A stretch of 47,797 nt of DNA, taken from assembly GCA_017527365.1 (NCBI GenBank), contig JAFXQD010000097.1, positions 1-47,797 of the forward strand. The letters are read 5' to 3'. Below, in pieces: positions 8,247-15,832 of the stretch; position 1 is the stretch's first letter, and every line of letters starts with the position of its first letter. The DNA comes from Oscillibacter sp. (GTDB lineage Bacteria; Bacillota; Clostridia; Oscillospirales; Oscillospiraceae). The notes below the pieces were generated by a model. That model had not been told where the DNA came from and made no database searches. It saw only the letters and a program-made list of their open reading frames with translations. Both the position numbers and the translations under genes were made by a program.

Positions 8247-9287
8247 TCATTCTATCATTTCCCCGCAGAAATCGCAAGTCAAAAAATCGGGCAGGCGCTC
8301 CCGGATTGCGGCGCAGGAGTAATATAAAAGCAGTTTGCAGTAGGCGGTTTCCTCCGTCGCGCCGTACAAGGGGATGATTTTCCGCCCGTTGCGGGAATAG
8401 TTCAACATTGCGGGGACGGTATCGTAGACCTCGCCCTGATTCCGCGCCGGGGACAGGTACAAATCCGTCCCGGCGTCGGCGCAGGCGTCCAGCAGTCGCA
8501 GGATGGAGCCGGCGCCGCCCGCGCTTACGCAAGCCGTACCGGAATGGTAGGCGCCGTGCAGGACGGCGCGGAAGTTTTCCACACGGTAGGCGTCGTAGCG
8601 TATGCCGACATAGGGGCGGACGTTTAACACGCAGTCGGACAGCGACAGACCCGGCAAGTATAGCAGGGGGCGCGCAAGGGGCAGGGAATCGGGAAAGCCG
8701 GAAAGCGTCTCCGGCGACAGTTCCGTAATGTCCAACGCGCCCGCGCTGTAAAAGTCCTCGGAGTAGTCCGCGCACTGTTTCAGCCGTGCCCCCATGTGCA
8801 GGTACGTCCGCCCGTCCGTAACGTTGCGATACGCGGCGTAGACGCCGGGAAGCAAGCCGTAGCCAATGCAATCGACGGCGGCGCGGAAATTGGCGGCGCC
8901 GTTGGCGCGGGCGTCGCCGTGCTCCAACGGCGCGTTGCTCGACACGAAAACCGTAGGAACGTCAAGCCCAGCCAACAGCAACGCAAACATAGAAGCAGTA
9001 TAGGCAAGCGTGTCGGTGCCGTGGGCGACGATTACGCCGTCATAGGCGGAGAAATCGACCTCGCGGAAATAGCCAATCATGCGGTTCCAAAGCGCGACGG
9101 TCATATTTTCGCTCAACGTCTGAAACTGTTCGCCAATGGTGAACTCCGCGCTTTGCGCGAACGGGGAAGCGGAGTTGCGAAAGCCTTGCACAAGGCGCAA
9201 CGACGCGGCGTCGGTGTCGAGAGAGCGCAGACCGTCGCGGACGCCTGTGCAGATTGTGCCGCCTGTCAGGACAAGTAAAATATTCAC
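8247..9287 (-). CDS. L-asparaginase (type I/II family)
   Basis: Hydrolyses asparagine to aspartate and ammonia. The protein begins with the first catalytic threonine in LTGGTICTG (residues 7-15) and has the second catalytic pair in VAHGTDTLAYTA near residue 90, both diagnostic for the family. With a GTG start at 9287 it is 346 residues, a normal length; this start is preferred because AAGGAG sits about 10 bases upstream and the N-terminus then begins at the core strand. A longer reading frame upstream would enter a dispersed repeat. There is no signal peptide, so it should be cytoplasmic. It lies directly downstream of the first gatCAB operon, separated from it only by the repeat, and upstream of wecB. 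The second half is divergent, so specificity for asparagine over glutamine is not certain. Confidence 0.87.
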   Translation of the reverse strand: MNILLVLTGGTICTGVRDGLRSLDTDAASLRLVQGFRNSASPFAQSAEFTIGEQFQTLSENMTVALWNRMIGYFREVDFSAYDGVIVAHGTDTLAYTASMFALLLAGLDVPTVFVSSNAPLEHGDARANGAANFRAAVDCIGYGLLPGVYAAYRNVTDGRTYLHMGARLKQCADYSEDFYSAGALDITELSPETLSGFPDSLPLARPLLYLPGLSLSDCVLNVRPYVGIRYDAYRVENFRAVLHGAYHSGTACVSAGGAGSILRLLDACADAGTDLYLSPARNQGEVYDTVPAMLNYSRNGRKIIPLYGATEETAYCKLLLYYSCAAIRERLPDFLTCDFCGEMIE

Positions 9288-9311
9288 GCGTTTTCCGCTC
9301 CTTTCGCAGAA

Positions 9312-9420
9312 CCCCTCTCGGCGCTTACGCGCCGCCCTCCCCAAAGGGAGGGCTTTTTTGCAAAACCTGACAAGTTTGTGTCTCCCCCTTTGGGGGAGAT
9401 GTCACGCAGTGACAGAGGGG
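9312..9420. repeat. dispersed palindromic repeat, copy 1 (full)
   Basis: Ends with inverted CCCCTCT/AGAGGGG. Inside are the hairpins GGCGC-TTAC-GCGCC, CCCTCCCC-AAA-GGGAGGG, TCTCCCCC-TTT-GGGGGAGA and GTCAC-GCA-GTGAC. The right end encodes the last few residues of gatB (9402 onward). Similar copies lie at 12738-12847 and 43459-43557, with partial ones elsewhere. Confidence 0.88.
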
Positions 9421-10862
9421 GGTTCCCGTAGCGCCGCCTCCATGCGTTCGTGAACCGTCGCGGGCGCGGACTTGCCTTTCAATTCCTTCATCGCCTGCCC
9501 GATAAGGAACCCTATCGCTTTCGTTTTGCCGCTCCGGTACTCCTCGACCGCCTTGGGGTTCGCCGCGATGACGCGCCGCACTGCGTCCTCTAACGCGCTT
9601 TCGTCGTTTTCGACCGCCATGCCGTTTTCGCGGATATAGTCCGCGACGCCGAAGGGCGTTTCCGCCGACAGCAACGCCCCCAAAACTTTCAGGGCGTCGG
9701 GGCGGCTGATTTCCCCGCGCTCCGTGCGCCGTATCAGTTCCGCCAGCTCCGACGCGTCCGGGTGCGCGTCCTCCGCGCTCTCCGACAGCGTTTTCAGGAC
9801 GTGCGGCACGTGCACAACCAGCCAATTCGCCGCGCTGTGCGCCCCCGCGCCTTGCGCCACGACCGCCTCGAACAGTTCCGCCGTCTCCCGACGCGCAACC
9901 AGCCGCGCCGCGTCGTTTTCGGGCAGGCCGTATTCCTTGACAAACCGCGCTTGGCGTTCCTCCGCGAACTCCGGCAGGCTCTCCCGCGCCGCTTGCAGGA
10001 ACGCTTCGCTAATATGAATCGCGGGCAAGTCGGGTTCGGGAAAATAGCGGTAGTCGGGGGCGTTTTCTTTACTGCGCATGGGAACGCTTGTTTTCAAGTC
10101 GTCGTTCCAGCGGCGCGTTTCCTGTATAACCTTCCCGCCGTTCGTGATTACGTGTATCTGCCGCGAACGCTCGCTTTCTATCGCGTGTTCGATTGCGCGC
10201 AACGAGTTTATATTTTTCGTCTCCGTGCGGACGCCGTAGGCGGTTTCACCCATGGGGCGCACGGACAAGTTCACGTCCGCCCGCATGGAGCCCTCTTGCA
10301 TTTTGCAGTCGGAGATTCCCATATAGGTGAAAAGGGAGCGGATTTTCTCAAGGTACGCTAAAACCTCCGCGCTACTGCGGAAATCGGGCTCCGACACGAT
10401 TTCCAACAGCGGCGTTCCGGCGCGGTTATAGTCGGGATACGTCACGCGCTCAAATTCGGAGTGCACGAGCTTCCCGGCGTCCTCCTCCATGTGCATTTCG
10501 TGAATGCGTATCCGCTTTTCCGCGCCGTCCGCGACAATATCCACGTAGCCGTTGCGGGCAATCGGGCGGTAGAGTTGCGAAATCTGGTAGGCCTTGGGCA
10601 GGTCGGGGTAGAAATAATTCTTGCGGTCAAAGCGGGTTTCGCGGTCAATCTCGCAATGCAGGGCAAGCCCTGCGCGGACGGCGTACTCCAATACTTTCTC
10701 GTTCAGCACGGGCAGCGTCCCCGGAAGCCCCATGCACACGGGGCAACAGCGCGTGTTCGGCTCGCCGCCGAACGCCGTCGAACAGCCGCAGAAAATCTTG
10801 GACGCCGTGGAAAGCTCCGCGTGGACTTCCAGCCCAATGACGGTTTCCCATCTCTCACGCAT
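9402..10862 (-). CDS. gatB: Asp-tRNA(Asn)/Glu-tRNA(Gln) amidotransferase subunit B (first copy)
   Basis: Kinase subunit of GatCAB, which phosphorylates the carboxylate of mischarged Asp-tRNA(Asn) or Glu-tRNA(Gln) and then amidates it with ammonia from GatA. The 486 residues show VIGLEVHAEL at the N-terminus, a zinc site CGC...CCPVC, HMEEDAGKLVH, RTETKNINS, ETRRWNDD, and DYRYFPEPDLP, then the helical and YqeY-like tail. The start at 10862 overlaps the end of gatA by eight bases and follows a GGAGG that lies within a dispersed repeat (10875-10915). The C-terminal residues ending PPSVTA are encoded by another repeat copy, so the natural end may have been altered by repeat insertion. The catalytic motifs are intact. 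Confidence 0.96.
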   Translation of the reverse strand: MRERWETVIGLEVHAELSTASKIFCGCSTAFGGEPNTRCCPVCMGLPGTLPVLNEKVLEYAVRAGLALHCEIDRETRFDRKNYFYPDLPKAYQISQLYRPIARNGYVDIVADGAEKRIRIHEMHMEEDAGKLVHSEFERVTYPDYNRAGTPLLEIVSEPDFRSSAEVLAYLEKIRSLFTYMGISDCKMQEGSMRADVNLSVRPMGETAYGVRTETKNINSLRAIEHAIESERSRQIHVITNGGKVIQETRRWNDDLKTSVPMRSKENAPDYRYFPEPDLPAIHISEAFLQAARESLPEFAEERQARFVKEYGLPENDAARLVARRETAELFEAVVAQGAGAHSAANWLVVHVPHVLKTLSESAEDAHPDASELAELIRRTERGEISRPDALKVLGALLSAETPFGVADYIRENGMAVENDESALEDAVRRVIAANPKAVEEYRSGKTKAIGFLIGQAMKELKGKSAPATVHERMEAALREPPSVTA

Positions 10863-12375
10863 TTTCGACAGCCTCCCCCCTCTGTCGCTCCGCGACATCT
10901 CCCCCCAGAGGGGGGCGACAAATTTCCGGCTTGCGGGTATGCCAGTCGGTCGCCAACTGGTAGGCGTGCCCGGCGTTGAGCACAAGCGCGTCCGCGCCGA
11001 CGGCGCCGAGCAGTTGCGCCCCGACGGGCAACCCGTTGCGGTCGAAGCCGCACGGAACCGACAGCCCCGGAAGCCCCGCCAGATTCGCCGGGACGGTGAA
11101 AACGTCCGACAGGTACATTTTGAGCGGGTCGGACAGCGATTCGCCCAGCTTTGGCGCGGTCGTCGGCGACACGGGCAACGCCATCACGTCGCAACGCCCG
11201 AACGCCTCCGCGAAGCCGTCCACAATCAGTTGCTTCATTTTCAGGGCTTTGTTGTAGTAGGCGTCGTAATAGCCCGACGAAAGCACGAAAGTCCCTAACA
11301 GTATGCGCTTTTGGACTTCCTTCCCGAAGCCCTCGCTCCGCGTCCGGACGTACAATTCCTCCAAGGTGTGGTAATGTTCCGTGCGGTAGCCGTACTTCAC
11401 GCCGTCGAAGCGCGATAAGTTGGACGACGCCTCCGCCGTCGCCAAAATATAGTACGTCGGCACGGCGTAGCGGACGAACGGCAGGGAAATCGAAACCAGC
11501 TCCGCCCCGGCGCGGCGCAGTTCGTCGAGAAATTCCTGTACGCAGGCTTTCACATCTTCTTCCGCGCCGTCGCCGAAGCATTCTTCCGGGACGCCCACGC
11601 GCAGACCGCGAATGTCGCCGTTGAGCGCGTCTAAAAACCCGGCGTCCGGGAACGTGCGCGACGTGGCGTCGAAGGGGTCCGCGCCCGCGATAACGTCCAT
11701 GAGCGCGGCGCAGTCGCGCACGTCCCGCGCTATGGGTCCTATCTGGTCGAGGGAAGAGCCGTAGGCGACGAGCCCGTAGCGCGACACGCGCCCGTAGGAC
11801 GGCTTGAAGCCCGTCACGCCGCAGTAGGAGGCGGGCTGTCGGACGCTCCCGCCCGTGTCGGAGCCGAGGGCGCAGAAGCACTCCCGCGCCGCGACAGCCG
11901 CCGCCGCGCCTCCAGACGAGCCGCCCGGAACGTGCCCGACGTTCCACGGGTTGCGCACGGCGCCGTAGCAGGACGTTTCCGACGTGGAACCCATGGCGAA
12001 CTCGTCCATATTGAGCGTTCCGGCGGGGACGGCGCCCGCGCCGCGGAGCTTGCGCACAGCGGTTGCGTCGAACGGGGCGCGGTAGCCTTGCAGAATCCGG
12101 GAGGCGCAGGTCGTGAGGCAGTTCTTCACGCTGATGTTGTCCTTGACTCCCACGGGGACGCCCGCCAGCGCGGACGCGCCGCCGCCGTCGAGAAGCGTTT
12201 GCGCGGCTTGCGCCGCCGTCCGCGCCGGGTCGATTTCAAAGGCGGCGTAGGCGTTCAGGTTTCGATTCCGCTCCCGAAAGGCGTCGTAAACCGCCTCCAC
12301 AGCCTCCGCCGCCGACACTTCCCGCTTTCGTATCCGTTCGCCCAGTTCCACGGCGGTCAAATCCAGAATTTCCAT
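10855..12375 (-). CDS. gatA: Asp-tRNA(Asn)/Glu-tRNA(Gln) amidotransferase subunit A (active copy)
   Basis: Glutaminase/amidase subunit of GatCAB; it releases ammonia from glutamine and passes it to GatB. The 506 residues contain the complete amidase triad: Lys78 in GVKDNI, cis-Ser153 in PGGSSGG and nucleophile Ser177 in GSDTGGSVRQPA, with the expected 24-residue distance between the serines. KPSYGRVSRYGL follows. About 19 C-terminal residues (from PPLGGDVAERQRG) are translated from a partial copy of the dispersed repeat, an unusual tail absent from the family consensus. gatC lies 36 bases upstream and gatB overlaps downstream, giving the order gatC-gatA-gatB. Confidence 0.97.
   Translation of the reverse strand: MEILDLTAVELGERIRKREVSAAEAVEAVYDAFRERNRNLNAYAAFEIDPARTAAQAAQTLLDGGGASALAGVPVGVKDNISVKNCLTTCASRILQGYRAPFDATAVRKLRGAGAVPAGTLNMDEFAMGSTSETSCYGAVRNPWNVGHVPGGSSGGAAAAVAARECFCALGSDTGGSVRQPASYCGVTGFKPSYGRVSRYGLVAYGSSLDQIGPIARDVRDCAALMDVIAGADPFDATSRTFPDAGFLDALNGDIRGLRVGVPEECFGDGAEEDVKACVQEFLDELRRAGAELVSISLPFVRYAVPTYYILATAEASSNLSRFDGVKYGYRTEHYHTLEELYVRTRSEGFGKEVQKRILLGTFVLSSGYYDAYYNKALKMKQLIVDGFAEAFGRCDVMALPVSPTTAPKLGESLSDPLKMYLSDVFTVPANLAGLPGLSVPCGFDRNGLPVGAQLLGAVGADALVLNAGHAYQLATDWHTRKPEICRPPLGGDVAERQRGEAVENA
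10875..10915. repeat. dispersed palindromic repeat, copy 2 (partial), inside gatA
   Basis: Contains CCCCCCTCT, the hairpin GTCGC-TCC-GCGAC, and CTCCCCCC-AGA-GGGGGG, matching the right half of the full copies. It is translated as the C-terminus of GatA and provides the Shine-Dalgarno (GGGGGGAGG, read on the minus strand) for gatB. Confidence 0.85.
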
Positions 12376-12411
12376 TGCCTACCCCCCTTTGATATTTTCC
12401 GTGCGCGTTGG

Positions 12412-12696
12412 TCACTCCACGACACGCGGCACGACGGGCGTTTCGTCGGCGCGTTCGGGCGCGTTGTCCAACAGCATGGCGCGGCTCATGGACGGCGCGA
12501 CCGTATCCGGGCGAAGCGGACAGCCCCCGCCGCCCCCCGATACCGTCACCGCGTCCGTGTCAATCGAGGCGTTGATTTCGTCCATATAGCCCAGTATCGA
12601 ACTAAGCCCCTTGCATACGCCGTCCATGTCCTCTTCCGCGATTTCCAGCCGGGACAGTTTCGCAACGTATTGCGCGGTTTCCCTTGTGATTTCCAT
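12412..12696 (-). CDS. gatC: Asp-tRNA(Asn)/Glu-tRNA(Gln) amidotransferase subunit C (first copy)
   Basis: Small subunit that wraps around the GatA/GatB interface and stabilises the complex. The 94 residues begin EITRETAQYVAKLSRLEIAE, the typical GatC N-terminal helix, and end LLDNAPERADETPVVPRVVE, the standard GatC tail. A glycine-rich stretch (SGGGGGCP) in the middle replaces part of the usual linker. It is the first gene of the gatCAB operon, preceded by a promoter-like pair and then by a full repeat copy. Confidence 0.94.
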   Translation of the reverse strand: MEITRETAQYVAKLSRLEIAEEDMDGVCKGLSSILGYMDEINASIDTDAVTVSGGGGGCPLRPDTVAPSMSRAMLLDNAPERADETPVVPRVVE

Positions 12697-12708
12697 ACGC
12701 CGCCCCCT

Positions 12709-12737
12709 TTTCTATGCTTGATTTATCCTGATGTCAA
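12709..12737 (-). promoter_or_regulatory. putative promoter of gatCAB
   Basis: On the minus strand TTGACA (12737-12732) and TAGAAA (12714-12709) are 17 bases apart. The -35 is perfect, the -10 is weak. The -35 abuts the end of repeat copy 3. Confidence 0.5.
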
Positions 12738-12847
12738 CCCCTCCCGGCGCTCCGCGCCGCCCTCCCCAAAGGGGAGGGCTTTGGCGCAACTCCCGATGGG
12801 TCTATGTCTCCCCCTTTGGGGGAGATGTCACGCAGCGACAGAGGGGG
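12738..12847. repeat. dispersed palindromic repeat, copy 3 (full)
   Basis: Starts CCCCTCCCGGCGC-TCC-GCGCC, then CCCTCCCC-AAA-GGGGAGGG, a less conserved middle, TCTCCCCC-TTT-GGGGGAGA, TGTCACGCAGCGACA and ends AGAGGGGG. It lies between the two gat operons, eight bases beyond the gatB2 stop. Confidence 0.9.
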
Positions 12848-12854
12848 TTTTCCG

Positions 12855-14288
12855 TCAGGAACGCTTGGCGAGTTCCTCTTCCAGCAGGGCGCGGATGACC
12901 TGCGGGTCTCCGTTGCCCTTCAATTCCTTCATACAGCCGCCGAACAGCGCCTGAAACGCCTTTTTCTTGCCGCCCAGATAATCCCTGACGGCGGCGGGCG
13001 TGTTGTCCAGAACCTTCAGCACGACTTGCCGCACGGCGTCGGCGTCGCCTTGGGCGCTCAGGTCGTGCGCCTCGCAGTATTCGTCGGGGTCGGCGCCCTC
13101 GTACAGAACCGCCTCAAGGACTTTGCGTCCGGCGGCGCGGTTGATTTCGTTCCCGGACACCTTTTCCATAATCCGCGACAGCTTTTCGGGCGCGATGTCC
13201 AGTTCCCCCATGACCTGCCCGTGCTTGCGGAGAATCCCGCCGCACTCCGTGAGAATCCACGACGCCGCCTCTTTCGGTTCGCGCCCCGACGAAATCAGAG
13301 CGTCGAACAAGTCGCAAAGGACGCGCTCCGCAGTCAGGGACGCGATTTCTTTCGCCGACAGCCCCTTTGACTGGTATTCCGCCGTCTTTTCCTCAACGGA
13401 CGCGGGCATTTCGTCCTTGACGCGCCGGAGCCAGTCGTCGCCGATAAGGATGGGCATAAGGTTGGGGTCGGGGAAATAGCGGTAATCGGCGGCGGTCTCC
13501 TTGTTGCGCATGGAGAACGTGCGCCCCTTCACGTCGTCCCAGCGGCGCGTCTCCTGCACAAGCGTCTCCGTGCCGCGCTCTACGGCGTCCAAGTGCCGCG
13601 CCGTCTCGTACTGTATGGCGCGCCGGATGGACGAAAGCGAACTCATGTTCTTAATTTCCGTGCGGACGCCCAATTCCTCCGACCCCTCCGGGCGGATGGA
13701 AATATTCACGTCGCAACGCATGGCGCCTTCCTCGCATTCGGAAATGTTGGCGAAGCGGAACATGGTTTTCAGCTTTTCCAGATACGCCATGACCTCGTCC
13801 GCCGTGCGGAAGTCGGGCTTGCTGACAATCTCAATCAGGGGAACGCTGGTTCGGTTGAAGTCCACAAGGGTGGTCTCCGTCCAGTCGTCGTGCACAAGTT
13901 TCCCGGCGTCCTCCTCCATGTGGATTTGCTTAATTCCGATAGTGCGCGCCCCGTCCTTGGTCGTGACCTCCACCGAACCCTCGCGGCAAATCGGGTGGAA
14001 CCATTGCGTAATCTGGTAGGAGCAGGGCAAATCCGGGTAGTAGTAGCTCTTCTTGTCGAAGGTCGTATACCTGCTGATTTGGCAGTTGAGCAGGAGCCCC
14101 GCCCGCATAGCCAGTTCGACAACGCGCTTGTTGGTCACGGGCAACATCCCCGGCATACCCGCGCAGGCGGGGCATACGCGGGTATTGGGTTCGCCCTTGG
14201 CGGAATGCCCGCCGCAGGAACAGAAGATTTTGGACTTTGTGGCAAGCTCCACGTGGGTTTCCAGCCCGATAACAGCCTCGTATCTCAT
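12855..14288 (-). CDS. gatB: GatB paralogue (second copy), partner of triad-less GatA
   Basis: A complete second GatB of 477 residues. Family motifs are all readable: VIGLETHVEL, the zinc ligands CSC and CPAC, HMEEDAGKLVHDD, DFNRTSVPLIEIV, MRCDVNISIRP, RTEIKNMSS, ETRRWDD, DYRYFPDPNLMP, and the YqeY-like tail with GGKKKAFQALFGGCMKELKG. The kinase half therefore looks competent. It overlaps gatA2 by four bases (ATGA), so translation is coupled. It is clearly divergent from the first GatB and is not a recent duplicate. What supplies ammonia to it is unclear, because the neighbouring GatA2 lacks the amidase triad; either it borrows the active GatA from the other operon, uses free ammonia, or has another role. 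Confidence 0.93.
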   Translation of the reverse strand: MRYEAVIGLETHVELATKSKIFCSCGGHSAKGEPNTRVCPACAGMPGMLPVTNKRVVELAMRAGLLLNCQISRYTTFDKKSYYYPDLPCSYQITQWFHPICREGSVEVTTKDGARTIGIKQIHMEEDAGKLVHDDWTETTLVDFNRTSVPLIEIVSKPDFRTADEVMAYLEKLKTMFRFANISECEEGAMRCDVNISIRPEGSEELGVRTEIKNMSSLSSIRRAIQYETARHLDAVERGTETLVQETRRWDDVKGRTFSMRNKETAADYRYFPDPNLMPILIGDDWLRRVKDEMPASVEEKTAEYQSKGLSAKEIASLTAERVLCDLFDALISSGREPKEAASWILTECGGILRKHGQVMGELDIAPEKLSRIMEKVSGNEINRAAGRKVLEAVLYEGADPDEYCEAHDLSAQGDADAVRQVVLKVLDNTPAAVRDYLGGKKKAFQALFGGCMKELKGNGDPQVIRALLEEELAKRS

Positions 14289-15481
14289 TTTGCCGCGCCC
14301 CCTTCCAACGCCTCCGCCAGATTCAACAACCGCCCGTCTTGCAGGGCGTCGCCGATAAGCTGTACTCCGCCGCAGACCACGGACGGAAAGCCCGTCAAGT
14401 TGGGAATCGCGGTGTAGAAGCTCTCCGCGAACACGGCGCCGAACGCCTCTTTGATGTCATAGGGTTGATACTCCGTCTTGCCGCAGGCGGGGCACAGGAG
14501 CGCGTCGTAATTCTCAAACAGCGCCTTGGACTGTTCCCACACGAGCCGCCGCACTTTCAAGGCCTTGTCGTAACAAGCGAAGTAGCGCCCTTTCGACAGC
14601 ACGTCGGAGCCGTACAGGATGACCGCTTTCGTAAGGAAATTAAAGCCCTCCGTGCGGGAGTTGACGTAAAGCTCGTCAATATTGCGGTAGTCGGGGGAGC
14701 GGTAGCCGAACTTCACGCCGTCGTAGCGGGAGAGGTTGTTGCAGGTCTCGGCGCACAGCAGGATATTCCACGCGGTGCGGGCGGCGTCCGCCAGCGGCAG
14801 GGAAACCTCCCCGACCGCAACGCCCAGCCCGCGCAGGGCGTCCGCTTGCGCTTGGACTTTCGCCCTCGCGCCGTCCGACGCCGCGTCGGTCAGCTCCTTC
14901 ACGACGCCGACGCGCATTTCCGAAACCGCTTTGCCGTCGGCGTAGTCATAGCTTTCCGTCGGCAGACTCGTGCCGTCTTTGGGGTCGTGCCCCGCGACGG
15001 CTTCCAGCAGTCCGCGCATGTCCCCGGCGGATTTCGCCATGACGCCGATTTGCTCCCCCGAACACGCGCACGGAATCAGACCGTAGCGGGACACCGTGCC
15101 GTAGGTGGGCTTGACAAAGCCGACGCCCGACAGCGCCGCCGCCCGACGCGGGGCGCCGTTCAAGTCCGCGCACAACGCGCCCTTGACCGTACCCGCCGCG
15201 GCGAGTTCCGCCGCCGCGCCGCGCAAGCCCCCGGACGCGCCCAGCGTCGCGCCGCTGTGGGAGAACTCGCCCAGAAGGTCAAGCCCGAACTCCCCGACGG
15301 CGGTTTTGCCCGCGATTTCATACCCGGCTTTCTCCAGACGCTCTACCGCTTCCGCGCCGAACAGCGGCTGGAAGCCCTCCAGAATGCGGGAGCCCGCCTT
15401 TGTCTCGTAGCCCTTGACTTGTATCGTGTCATCGACGGCAATCGCGCCGCCGGGGCGGATTTCCGTAACAAACTGTCCCAT
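14285..15481 (-). CDS. GatA-like pseudoamidase lacking the Ser-cisSer-Lys triad
   Basis: A 398-residue amidase-signature protein that aligns with the normal GatA of the same window from VDDTIQVKG (against GVKDNI) through VKPTYGTVSRYGL (against FKPSYGRVSRYGL) and NNLSRYDGVKFGYR (against SNLSRFDGVKYGYR). The catalytic lysine is Asp17, the cis-serine position is Ala82 (ASGG in place of SSGG), and the nucleophile position is Ala110 (NGAPRRAA in place of GGSVRQPA). It also lacks about 60 N-terminal residues and part of the tail. The frame is open and translationally coupled on both sides, so this is a maintained pseudoenzyme rather than a decaying gene. The ATG at 15481 with GTGAGGG upstream is preferred to a TTG two codons earlier. 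Hydrolysis of glutamine or asparagine is not expected. Confidence 0.9.
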   Translation of the reverse strand: MGQFVTEIRPGGAIAVDDTIQVKGYETKAGSRILEGFQPLFGAEAVERLEKAGYEIAGKTAVGEFGLDLLGEFSHSGATLGASGGLRGAAAELAAAGTVKGALCADLNGAPRRAAALSGVGFVKPTYGTVSRYGLIPCACSGEQIGVMAKSAGDMRGLLEAVAGHDPKDGTSLPTESYDYADGKAVSEMRVGVVKELTDAASDGARAKVQAQADALRGLGVAVGEVSLPLADAARTAWNILLCAETCNNLSRYDGVKFGYRSPDYRNIDELYVNSRTEGFNFLTKAVILYGSDVLSKGRYFACYDKALKVRRLVWEQSKALFENYDALLCPACGKTEYQPYDIKEAFGAVFAESFYTAIPNLTGFPSVVCGGVQLIGDALQDGRLLNLAEALEGGAAK

Positions 15482-15490
15482 GTCCAACCC

Positions 15491-15775
15491 TCACTTTACA
15501 AGCCTTGGCACTTGCCAACTGTCTTCGGTATGCTCCGGGGCGCCTTCCAGCAGGCTTTCCCGCGTGAACGGTTGCGCCTGCACGTCGTCGCGCAGGACGT
15601 TCGCCAGCGGCATGACGTGCACCATCACTTCCACGTTATCCGTCGGGATTTCCTGCAACGCCGCCTCGTAGCTTTCCATCCGGCGGAAAATCGACAGCGT
15701 TTCCATTTTCTCGTCGGGCGTCAAGCGCAGTTCGTTGAGCGCTTCCAGCGCCGACAACCCCTCCGCCGTCATCAT
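15491..15775 (-). CDS. gatC: GatC paralogue (second copy)
   Basis: A 94-residue GatC-like protein. The N-terminus (MTAEGLSALEALNELRLTPD) matches only weakly, but the C-terminal half has the GatC pattern NVLRDDVQAQPFTRESLLEG followed by APEHTEDSWQVPRLV. It begins 57 bases after the aspS stop, with GGAGGAA upstream, and stops nine bases before the gatA2 start. Together aspS, gatC2, gatA2 and gatB2 form one operon under the T-box. Presence of this scaffold subunit suggests that a GatC2-GatA2-GatB2 complex is assembled (inference). Confidence 0.88.
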   Translation of the reverse strand: MMTAEGLSALEALNELRLTPDEKMETLSIFRRMESYEAALQEIPTDNVEVMVHVMPLANVLRDDVQAQPFTRESLLEGAPEHTEDSWQVPRLVK

Positions 15776-15832
15776 TGTAATTCCTCCTCTCGTGCGGGGC
15801 GCCGCACAGCCGCGACGCGCCCGCCGTTCGTC

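Noticed and set aside
9312..9420. Treating the GC hairpins only as terminators
   Set aside because: Several copies share long identical sequence beyond the stems and one lies within coding sequence, so repeat dispersal explains them better, although the left hairpin may serve as a terminator.
14285..15481. Calling gatA2 a pseudogene
   Set aside because: The frame is intact over 398 codons, has coupled overlaps on both sides and retains conserved non-catalytic motifs, so a maintained pseudoenzyme is more likely.
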